Source: Aquificota bacterium
GTDB taxonomy: Bacteria; Aquificota; Aquificia; Aquificales; Aquificaceae
DNA: 64,000 nucleotides
Direction: 5' to 3'
NCBI GenBank assembly: GCA_018771605.1
Contig: CP076324.1
Span: 558,001 to 622,000 of the forward strand
In this document: one piece after another, positions 34,515 to 41,340 of the stretch
Layout of the letters: each line of letters opens with the position of its first letter
Numbering within the stretch: the first letter of the stretch is position 1
Program-made: the position numbers and the translations under genes
The notes under the pieces: generated by a model
What the model was told of the DNA's origin: nothing
Seen by the model: the letters and a program-made list of their open reading frames with translations, nothing else
Database searches by the model: none

Positions 34515-35398
34515 TCCTCTAACCCCCTTATACAGAGGCTATATGGTATGAAGAAGCTGGATGGTATGCCTTCTAAATCAAGCAAGCCAAAAATAGGCAC
34601 ATTTTCCATTATACGTGTGGTAATGTCTTCGTATAGCAAAACAGGTCCGGCTATATAGAGGCTTGTTATGTCATTAATAACTACAAAGTTTACTATTCCA
34701 GAAATAAAAGATTCAAAGGTTTCTTCATTTTTATTCTCTAAGTATTCTGCAAGGCTCCATTGGTCTACATAATAACTTATGCTTGATGTGGAATAGTTAA
34801 CCAGTATAGAATAGTCATAATCTACGTGTAAAATAGAAAAGGGCAAAGGAAGCTTATGATATAGGCCATAATTTATTATGGCTACCACTTCATAATCAAG
34901 AACTTTTAATTTTAATCCTGCAGATTCAATCAATTTTTTTACGTTTTCTACTGTTTCTTTGCGAGCAATTACCGCAATCACGCCTACTTTTTTAGGGTCT
35001 GGGAATGAATCAAGCACATAGTAGTCGTAATATGCCTCCTCTTTTAAAGCAAGAAGTTCCCTTTTTATTGTCCACTCTATGGAGTTTTGGAGATCCTTTT
35101 TGCTAAGAGCAGATGGATAAGTATAAAACTTCATAAGTCCTTCATTAACAGATAAGCATGCTATAACCTCTTGACCCTTTATGTTATACCTTTCTACCAT
35201 ATCTCTTAAGGCCTGCGCTTTATCATCCTTATAGGAAGCCTCTAAAGGTTCAAAAAGCAAGCTTTTATCTCTTTTTAGTCCCAATATCCTTATTTTACTA
35301 TTTGTATAGTGTATGGCTATGCTACTTTTCTTTGCTGCATTTCCCAGAGAAAGGTGAGGAAGCTTAAACTGTGGTAGTTTAAGAGTTGGCACTTTCAT
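34511..35398 (-). CDS. pilM: Type IV pilus assembly protein PilM
   Basis: Actin-like cytosolic protein docking on PilN. 295 residues, somewhat shorter than the usual 350. SSIAIHYTNSKIRILGLKRD (about 24) is the phosphate-1-like strand, IEWTIKRELLALKEEAYYDYYVL (about 88-112) and LDYEVVAIINYGLY (about 153) match PilM. First gene of the pilus operon; ATG preceded by AAGGAGAGGG. The rest of the machine (PilB, PilC, PilD, PilT) is not in the window. Confidence 0.88.
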   Translation of the reverse strand: MKVPTLKLPQFKLPHLSLGNAAKKSSIAIHYTNSKIRILGLKRDKSLLFEPLEASYKDDKAQALRDMVERYNIKGQEVIACLSVNEGLMKFYTYPSALSKKDLQNSIEWTIKRELLALKEEAYYDYYVLDSFPDPKKVGVIAVIARKETVENVKKLIESAGLKLKVLDYEVVAIINYGLYHKLPLPFSILHVDYDYSILVNYSTSSISYYVDQWSLAEYLENKNEETFESFISGIVNFVVINDITSLYIAGPVLLYEDITTRIMENVPIFGLLDLEGIPSSFFIPYSLCIRGLEE

Positions 35399-35459
35399 AT
35401 TACCCTCTCCTTTCTATTGATAGTTCGTACTAACATCGTATAACCCCCCTTTCCTTTAA

Positions 35460-35684
35460 TTATAGCACTTCAATCTCAAACAGCTTTAACTTTCCAGATG
35501 CACCCCTTAGGAGCCTTACCTTAGATTTAGAAACCCCAAAATGTTGTGCTAATAGCTCTGCTATTCTGTTGTTTGCTTTCCCGTCCTCCGGTGCTTCCTT
35601 TACCGCCACTTCATAAAGACCTTTTTCTACTTCTTTCACATACTCCACCTTTGATTTTGGCTTGGCCCTTACTTTGATTATCAT
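35460..35684 (-). CDS. DUF167 (YggU family) protein
   Basis: 74 residues: MIIKVRAKPKSKVEYVKEVEKG, then EAPEDGKANNRIAELLAQHFGVSKSKVRLLRGASGKLKLFEI, the family's P-x-x-GKAN motif and GxxSRxK-like segment. Cytosolic, function unknown in bacteria. Overlaps the preceding small gene by 4 nt. Confidence 0.9.
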   Translation of the reverse strand: MIIKVRAKPKSKVEYVKEVEKGLYEVAVKEAPEDGKANNRIAELLAQHFGVSKSKVRLLRGASGKLKLFEIEVL

Positions 35685-35887
35685 TCCTCAGGAACTTCCC
35701 TACTTGCCTCGTACTTTATGGTATAAACAGCCACAAAGCCGTCTATACCATGTTCTCTTAGAAAGCTTGTTTCTACATCAAGCACTCGGCCACCTTCCTC
35801 CTCAATGGTGGAGATTACCTCGTTGAGCTTTTCCGTTATTTCCTTATCGTTGCCTTCAAGGAACACAACCATGCACCTGTATGCCAT
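35681..35887 (-). CDS. Small conserved hypothetical protein
   Basis: 68 residues, probable beta-alpha-beta fold (YRCMVVFLEGNDKEITEKLNEVISTIEEEGGRVLDVET), no signal peptide. I do not recognise it. It lies 1 nt after epmA and overlaps the DUF167 gene by 4 nt, forming epmA-unknown-DUF167. Confidence 0.7.
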   Translation of the reverse strand: MAYRCMVVFLEGNDKEITEKLNEVISTIEEEGGRVLDVETSFLREHGIDGFVAVYTIKYEASREVPEE

Positions 35888-35888
35888 A

Positions 35889-36758
35889 TTAAAAGTATAA
35901 ACCTTCTAAACTTTCCAAGCCCATATAAACCATAAATAGCCTTTCAAGGCCTATAGAACAGCCAGCACAGGGAGGAAAATCTTCATAAACCTTAAGAAGC
36001 TCCTCATCCATAGGTAGGTCCCTTCCTCTTCTGTATTCATCCATCCTACGCCTTATCTCTTCCTTGTTTTCCTCTTCTGTCCAGCCGTTGGCTATCTCCA
36101 CACCTTTTATATAAAGTTCAAACCTCTCTGCGTAGCCATCCCTTACTTTGGCATAAGCGCTTAGCCTTTTTGGAAAGTGTGTTATAAACTCTGGCTTTTC
36201 TTTTCCAAGATATCTTTCTACATCTATGTAAATTCTAAAAAATAGACTCTCCCAGTCTTCCTTGTCATCAAACTCGTAGCCGTAGGCGATAAGATTGTTC
36301 TTAAATATCTCTTCATCCTCGGAAAGTATAACTCCTGCATATTCTTCAAAGGCATGTTCAAGCCTTGTTGTAAGGTAGTCCTGTGAAATACCCAAAAAGG
36401 AAAGAAGTTCTCCTATTTCTTTTATTAGATAGTTGTAATCCACACCTACCTTGTACCACTCAAGCATGGTAAACTCTACCTTATGTAATCTTCCACACTC
36501 GTCGTTCCTAAAGACTTTGGCAATCTGGAAGATGTCTTTTTTGTACTTTGAAAGCATCTTTTTCATGGAAGGCTCTGGAGAAGTCTGAAGCCACATTTTC
36601 TTTTCTCTTCCACACTCTTTTACATTTACCTCTATAGGCTCTACGTTTAGGTCTATGTTTGGAAAGGGGAGGAGTATGGGGGTATAAACTTCAAGATAGC
36701 CTTTTTCTTTGAAAAAATTCCTGACCTTTTGAATAAAACTGGACCATTCTAACAGCAT
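35889..36758 (-). CDS. epmA: Elongation factor P lysine ligase EpmA (GenX/PoxA family)
   Basis: 289-residue stand-alone class II lysyl-tRNA synthetase catalytic core without the anticodon-binding domain. In family members it attaches (beta-)lysine to EF-P. Class II motifs: motif 2 region VFRNDECGRLHKVEFTMLEWYKV (about residues 82-104) and motif 3 CAGCSIGLERLFMVYMG near the C-terminus; ELYIKGVEIANGWTEE near 220 binds the substrate. 16 nt downstream of tRNA-His and probably read through from its promoter. Confidence 0.88.
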   Translation of the reverse strand: MLLEWSSFIQKVRNFFKEKGYLEVYTPILLPFPNIDLNVEPIEVNVKECGREKKMWLQTSPEPSMKKMLSKYKKDIFQIAKVFRNDECGRLHKVEFTMLEWYKVGVDYNYLIKEIGELLSFLGISQDYLTTRLEHAFEEYAGVILSEDEEIFKNNLIAYGYEFDDKEDWESLFFRIYIDVERYLGKEKPEFITHFPKRLSAYAKVRDGYAERFELYIKGVEIANGWTEEENKEEIRRRMDEYRRGRDLPMDEELLKVYEDFPPCAGCSIGLERLFMVYMGLESLEGLYF

Positions 36759-36774
36759 TTAAAGGATTATAACA

Positions 36775-36851
36775 TGGGGAGAGCGACGGGAGTCGAACCC
36801 GCGACCCGTGGATCCACAGTCCACTGCTCTACCAGCTGAGCTACGCTCTCC
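36775..36851 (-). tRNA. tRNA-His (GTG anticodon), with encoded G-1 and CCA
   Basis: Cloverleaf fits fully on the minus strand: acceptor GAGAGCG with CGCTCTC, D arm with AGCTGGTAGA, anticodon stem GTGGA/TCCAC around loop CTGTGGA (anticodon GTG), and T arm with TTCGACT. The extra G-1 of tRNA-His (36851) pairs with C73 (36778), and CCA is encoded at 36777-36775. Confidence 0.97.
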
Positions 36852-36865
36852 TCCACAAGATTTTT

Positions 36866-36894
36866 ATTATAATCCCTTTGGGCTATTTAGGCAA
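36866..36894 (-). promoter_or_regulatory. Promoter of tRNA-His (and probably epmA)
   Basis: Minus-strand TTGCCT (36889-36894), a 17-base spacer, then a perfect TATAAT (36866-36871), about 15 bases upstream of the tRNA 5' end. The -35 box lies inside the left direct repeat next to the TnpB-related element. Confidence 0.65.
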
Positions 36895-36955
36895 GTAAGC
36901 TTGAGGGTGTGTCAAAAATCCACCTTACCTACGGTTATGTTAAAATAACGAAGAG

Positions 36956-38453
36956 ATGATAACCATAAGTGCTAAACTTTTATTCTCAAACTATCAAGAC
37001 AAAGAGAAAGTCTTAAACCTCATGAGAAAATGGTCCTCAGCTATGCGATATGCCTATAAAAGGCTTTTGGAGGGAACGGAAATAAACACTTTAAGAAAGT
37101 TAATCCAAGGTGTATTTGGACTAAATTCTAGATATTCGTATTCAGCCATTGTTAAAGCTCAAGCTTTGATGAAAGTAAGAAAAGAAAAAGGACAAAGCTT
37201 AAAAAAGGTCATCTTTGGTGGAAGGGATATTTTTAGAAAACTGCAAAAAAGACATATAAATGGGAGAGACTACCAAAGACTAAAAACTCAGTTCCAAGAG
37301 AGAAGGAAGGGAAATCTATACTCCATAGGACAAAAACACTCAAAAGGAAATCAAAACACAAGGATAGAGGTAAGAGAGAATGGAACATATCTTAGAATAA
37401 ACACAGGAGAAAGGCAGTATGTATATGCCTTGATAAGTGCAAGAGAGAATAGAAAAGATTAAAGAGATAGCCTTTTCTGGAAGAGCATATACGGTAGAGC
37501 TAAAGCTAAGAGATGGCAACATCTATGCCTACTTCACTATAGAGGAAGAATATCCAGAAGTAGAGATTACAAAGGATTATGGAGTAATAGGCATAGATTT
37601 AAACGCCTATCCAAACCACATAGCTTGGGCAGAGACGGATGAGTGTGGAAACCTTTTAAGCTATGGTGAGGTGCCTATGCCAGAGCTATCAAGTGGCAAT
37701 GGCAATAAGAGAGACTATTACACATGGATATACGCACATAAGGTTATAAGCTTAGCCAAAGAGAAGGGAAAGGCAATAGTGATAGAGAAGCTAAGGATAA
37801 AAGACAAAGGGAAAAGGGGGGATTATTCGGGAAGGCTTTCAAGAAGGATAAGACATAACTTTGCTTATAGGAAATTGTTAGAAAGGATAAAGCTATTGGC
37901 TAAAAGGGACGGCATAGAGGTGATAGAAGTAAATCCAGCCTACACATCCATCATAGGCATGTTAAAGTATGCACCGCAATACATGGTAAGCAAGGATATG
38001 GCAAGTGCCTATGTGATAGCAAGGAGAGGCTTAGGACTAAAAGAAAAAGTGCCAAAGAATTATATGGAGCTTATAAGAAGGCTAAGTGTAGAAGGACTGA
38101 TGGAACTGAAAGAGTATGTGAAAGAAAAGGTAAAGAATGCCTATTTGAAGGCTAAACACATAAAGGAGATAGAAGCTTTGATAAAGACTTTAAGCCTTGG
38201 GAGTGAGCCAAGGAGAGTATTCCAGCCTCTGGATGGAACAAGCGGGGATACTCTTAATCTCTGGCGAGTTCTCAAGGTAGTGGTGCTGACTGCACTCTCT
38301 CCTGAGAAGGTCTTAAGGGACCTCTCTGTCCTGAAGGAGAAACTCTTTCGGGGCTTGTGGGGAGACCCGAGAAGGGCGCAAGTTCCCGTTGCAGGGGACG
38401 GGGGCGTAGCCTACGAATGTGTTAGTAGGCTATTTTGGGAACACCCTGAGTAA
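36956..38453 (+). pseudogene. TnpB-related RuvC-like nuclease, reading frame split by a +1 shift
   Basis: Two overlapping frames (36956-37462 and 37437-38453) together make one TnpB-like protein of about 495 residues; removing one base near 37445-37455 joins them. The N-terminal frame (KLLFSNYQDKEKVLNLMRKWSSAMRYAYKRL) is the usual helical/WED start. The second frame carries the RuvC triad: Asp in GVIGIDLN (residue 54), Glu in IVIEKLRI (117), Asp in SKDMASAY (187). The CxxC...CxxC zinc ribbon expected before the last Asp is absent. Products are RNA-guided nucleases in the canonical family. All catalytic residues survive, so the break is recent, a sequencing error, or recoded. Confidence 0.75.
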
Positions 38454-38458
38454 GCTTG
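38269..38458 (+). ncRNA. Candidate omega-RNA-like structured 3' end of the TnpB-related gene
   Basis: The last 190 bases are far more GC-rich than the rest of the gene and fold by eye into nested hairpins: TTCTCA/TGAGAA (38269-38274, 38303-38308); CTTTCGGG with CCCGAGAAG (38345-38352, 38366-38374, one bulge); GTTCCC/GGGAAC (38382-38387, 38437-38442) enclosing TAGCCTAC/GTAGGCTA (38407-38414, 38425-38432). In studied TnpB loci the guide RNA scaffold is made from exactly this place. Assignment is inference from position and pairing. Confidence 0.5.
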
Positions 38459-38504
38459 GAGTTTGAGTTATCACTGAGCCTTTACAACTATTATACTTTT
38501 CCTT

Positions 38505-39572
38505 ATGTTTGTTGATAGGGTAAAGATACATGTTAAAGCGGGAGATGGCGGAAATGGTGCCGTGGCCTTTTTAAGGGAAAAGTATAGGCCCTTTGGTGGT
38601 CCTGCTGGTGGAGATGGTGGAAAGGGTGGAGATGTTATTTTGGTGGCAACTACTCGTAAGCATACTCTTTACGATTTTAAATTTCAAGCCCACTTCAAGG
38701 CCCAAAGGGGGGAGCATGGAAAGGGAAAAAACCAGCATGGAAAGGATGGAGAGGACCTAATAATATACGTGCCGGTTGGCACTGTGGTTATAGATGCAGA
38801 AAGTGGAAAAGTGTTGTGCGACCTTGTGGAAGATGGTCAAAGGTGTGTGGTGGCAAGGGGTGGAAGAGGTGGAAGAGGCAATGCCCGTTTTGCCACGCCT
38901 ACAAACCAAAGCCCAAGGTATGCGGAGAAGGGAGAAAAGGGAGAGGAAAGATGGCTTATCCTTGAGCTAAAGCTTATAGCGGATGTGGGCCTGATAGGCC
39001 TTCCTAATGCGGGCAAATCCACCCTTATATCCAAGCTAACCAAAGCAAGGCCAAAGATCGCAGACTATCCCTTTACCACCCTTTCTCCAGTGCTGGGTGT
39101 GATGGAAGTGGATGAAGAGACTCAAATTGTCCTCGCAGACATACCGGGACTTATAGAGGGTGCCAGTCAAGGCAAGGGCCTTGGCCATGAATTTTTAAGA
39201 CACATAGAAAGGACAAAGCTCCTTTTACATCTTATAGATATATCCGATACAAGAGACCAAGACCCCATAAAGGCCTTTGAAATAGTAAACAAAGAGATGG
39301 AAAGCTACAGTCAAGACCTTATGAAAAAGCCACAGATAGTTGTTGGCACCAAGCTTGACGCCCTTTCTGACAGGTCCTATATTGAGGTTTTGGAAAAGGA
39401 GTTTGGTAAAAGAGGGTATACCTTTATAGCCATATCTGCCATTACTGGTGAAAACCTTGATAGGCTAAAATACCTTATAGTGGAAAAAGTAAAGGAGATA
39501 AAGGATGAAGCTTTTGGGAAGGTACAGCATATCCCTAAGCCCCCAACAGCCAGTGGAGATAGAGCCGGCTGA
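38505..39572 (+). CDS. obg: GTPase Obg (CgtA)
   Basis: Ribosome-associated GTPase for 50S maturation and stress control. 355 residues: Gly-rich Obg domain (FVDRVKIHVKAGDGGNGAVAFLREKY, residues 2-27, with many GG repeats to about 155), then the G domain with G1 GLPNAGKSTL (about 165), G3 DIPGLIEGA (about 210), G4 GTKLD (about 284) and G5 SAITGE. No long C-terminal tail. A candidate TATACT lies about 10 bases upstream of the ATG. The next gene starts 68 nt before its stop. Confidence 0.95.
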   Translation: MFVDRVKIHVKAGDGGNGAVAFLREKYRPFGGPAGGDGGKGGDVILVATTRKHTLYDFKFQAHFKAQRGEHGKGKNQHGKDGEDLIIYVPVGTVVIDAESGKVLCDLVEDGQRCVVARGGRGGRGNARFATPTNQSPRYAEKGEKGEERWLILELKLIADVGLIGLPNAGKSTLISKLTKARPKIADYPFTTLSPVLGVMEVDEETQIVLADIPGLIEGASQGKGLGHEFLRHIERTKLLLHLIDISDTRDQDPIKAFEIVNKEMESYSQDLMKKPQIVVGTKLDALSDRSYIEVLEKEFGKRGYTFIAISAITGENLDRLKYLIVEKVKEIKDEAFGKVQHIPKPPTASGDRAG

Positions 39573-40446
39573 GGTGGAAGAGTCGGAGCAGTTTTTGGAC
39601 TTTGCCGAAGAGCCAAGGGTGTATGAAGGCTATAGGCCCGAAGAAGGCCTTAACTTAGTCTTTGTGGACGGTGTGAGAAGGACAGAATGCCTTGCATACA
39701 TAAAAGATGAAGAAACGGGTGAAAGCTCGGAAGGTGCTTTTGTATCCTTGGGTGCTGGCGCTCTAAGGGTAGAATATGGAAGGCTAAACCTTATAAAGGA
39801 ATCACTTATTTTTAGTGAAGTAAAAAGAATTATGGCTTTTAAGGGTAGTTTTCTTCTTCAAAGCCTTTTAAACTTCAAAGCCTTCCCCGTAGACGGAGAT
39901 ATTTCTGTGGAAGTTAATAAATATATGAGAGATGAATTGGAGGCCCACATTGCCTTACAGGCTTATAAAAAGTTCCCTAAGGATCTAATAATTTGTGATG
40001 GAACTCTAAGCTATAAACTTAAAAATACGCCAGCCATAGGCTTTGTAAAAAGTATAAAAAGGCTCTACTTTGATAAAAAGTACCTAAACCTTTTGTATTC
40101 TCTTAAGCCCGGCCAAAGAAGCCCCATCATAAAGCTACACTACCAACAAAAGCAGGAAGAGAAAGAAAAGGTGGATAAGTTTACTTGGTATGTAAAACTT
40201 TCCAACCATGAGGGCCTTTATGGCATTGCGAGGGTGGAGGTCTTTCCGAAGAAAGATTTTGAGGAAGTAAAAAGGCTTGCGGACCTATCCGCCGGTCTTT
40301 TGCCCCTTTTTGCCAGCACCTCCTTTCAAGACAGGAGGTCTCCACAGAACCTTCTGCCCATAGGAAGGCTTGAGAAGTTTTTAAGGTCTCACCTTGGCGC
40401 CTATGGCATAATAAGAAGGCAGATAGAAAGCTCCTTATATGCTTGA
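39505..40446 (+). CDS. NurA-domain nuclease family protein
   Basis: 313 residues. NurA-type RNase H-like nuclease: acidic residues in LVFVDGVRRTE (Asp55) and LIICDGTLSYK (about 172), and C-terminal QDRRSPQNLLPIGRLEKFLRSHLGAYGIIRRQI typical of NurA. Family members work with the HerA/HepA-type ATPase in DNA end resection; no HerA gene is in the window. The ATG at 39505 overlaps obg by 68 nt but has AAGGAG 8 bases upstream; a GTG at 39574 would remove most of the overlap but has weaker support. Cytosolic. Confidence 0.8.
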   Translation: MKLLGRYSISLSPQQPVEIEPAEVEESEQFLDFAEEPRVYEGYRPEEGLNLVFVDGVRRTECLAYIKDEETGESSEGAFVSLGAGALRVEYGRLNLIKESLIFSEVKRIMAFKGSFLLQSLLNFKAFPVDGDISVEVNKYMRDELEAHIALQAYKKFPKDLIICDGTLSYKLKNTPAIGFVKSIKRLYFDKKYLNLLYSLKPGQRSPIIKLHYQQKQEEKEKVDKFTWYVKLSNHEGLYGIARVEVFPKKDFEEVKRLADLSAGLLPLFASTSFQDRRSPQNLLPIGRLEKFLRSHLGAYGIIRRQIESSLYA

Positions 40447-41308
40447 GATATTCCTTACTGTAGGCATAGCATACCTATTTAAGAGGTTTGGTCTGTTTTC
40501 TTCCGAACATTCAAAGGTTTTGGTAAACTATGTACTATACTTTGCCCTACCCCAGCTTAGCTTTAAAACAGCTTACAACCTTGGCTTTTCAAAGGAAGTG
40601 GCTTTTGTTAGCCTTGGTGCTTGGATGGTAATAATCTCTTCCATAGCTTGTGCCTACCTAATAGGTAGGCTTATAAAACTGAATAAACAAAACTTGAGGA
40701 GCCTTATGGTGGTTTCTGCCTTTGGCAATACTGCCTTTTTGGGCTATCCTTACACCTTTTCTTACTTTGGTAGTGAGGGCCTAAGGTATGCAGTCATATA
40801 TGATAGCATGGGGTCCTTTCTTGCAGTCTCTTCTCTGGGCTTTCTCATAATAAAGGGAGGGCTAAACTTAAGGTCTGTGCTTTTCTTCCCACCCTTTTTG
40901 GGCCTTGTGTTTGGCTTTCTCTTGAGAGGCTTTAGCCTTCCCGAATATGTGTGGAAGTTTGTAGATTTTTCCGTAGCTTCCTTGTTGCCCGTGGTTCTTT
41001 TTTCCTTGGGCCTTTCCTTTGAGCTTTCTCACGCGGGCAAGGGTCTTAGGCTTTTGATTGTAGCCTTGGGTATAAAGATGTTCCTTTCTCCCCTTCTCGC
41101 CGTAGCTTTGTTTAAGCTCTTGCCCCTTAGCCCCTTGGCCTACAAGGTTTCTGTGCTTGAGTCTGCCATGCCCACCATGATAACGGCAAGCCTTCTGATG
41201 TTAAAGTATGGTCTAAACCACCATTTGGCCTTTGCCAGTGCGGGTGTTGGTATGCTCCTTAGCTTTTTAACCATACCACTGTGGGTTTTTATTATTAAAG
41301 AGCTATAA
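40439..41308 (+). CDS. AEC family transporter (auxin efflux carrier-like permease)
   Basis: 289 residues, about ten membrane helices in two halves. FALPQLSFKTAYN near 33, VVSAFGNTAFLGYP near 93 and ESAMPTMITASLLMLKYGL near 244 match the crossover-type motifs of the family. Substrate unknown: family members carry malate, malonate or amino acids, and the position just upstream of the aconitase-malate dehydrogenase-fumarase genes makes a dicarboxylate possible. Overlaps the NurA-like gene by 8 nt. Confidence 0.85.
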   Translation: MLEIFLTVGIAYLFKRFGLFSSEHSKVLVNYVLYFALPQLSFKTAYNLGFSKEVAFVSLGAWMVIISSIACAYLIGRLIKLNKQNLRSLMVVSAFGNTAFLGYPYTFSYFGSEGLRYAVIYDSMGSFLAVSSLGFLIIKGGLNLRSVLFFPPFLGLVFGFLLRGFSLPEYVWKFVDFSVASLLPVVLFSLGLSFELSHAGKGLRLLIVALGIKMFLSPLLAVALFKLLPLSPLAYKVSVLESAMPTMITASLLMLKYGLNHHLAFASAGVGMLLSFLTIPLWVFIIKEL

Positions 41309-41309
41309 T
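41304..41309 (+). promoter_or_regulatory. Candidate -10 box for the aconitase operon
   Basis: TATAAT overlapping the stop codon of the AEC gene, 31 bases before the aconitase ATG, which has a strong AAAGGAGG. It could give the reverse-TCA genes their own promoter. No convincing -35 was found. Confidence 0.35.
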
Positions 41310-41340
41310 ATAAATCATAACTTTTTGAAAGGAGGCACGC

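Larger units (their letters stand above)
36881..38458 (+). mobile_element. TnpB-related insertion element without tnpA
   Basis: A TnpB-type RuvC nuclease gene with no TnpA transposase. It is flanked by imperfect direct repeats: GGCTATTT..GG..AGTAAGCTTG at 36881-36903 and the same blocks at 38428-38458. Just inside, AGGGTGT (36904-36910) has its inverse ACACCCT at 38441-38447. It sits between the tRNA-His promoter and obg. Boundaries are my proposal; canonical IS200/IS605 elements lack target duplications, so the repeats may be element ends instead. Confidence 0.55.

Noticed and set aside
36904-36925. IS256-like terminal sequence (GGGTGTGTCAAAAA)
   Set aside because: Only a short resemblance, no transposase of that family, and no matching right end with the same length.
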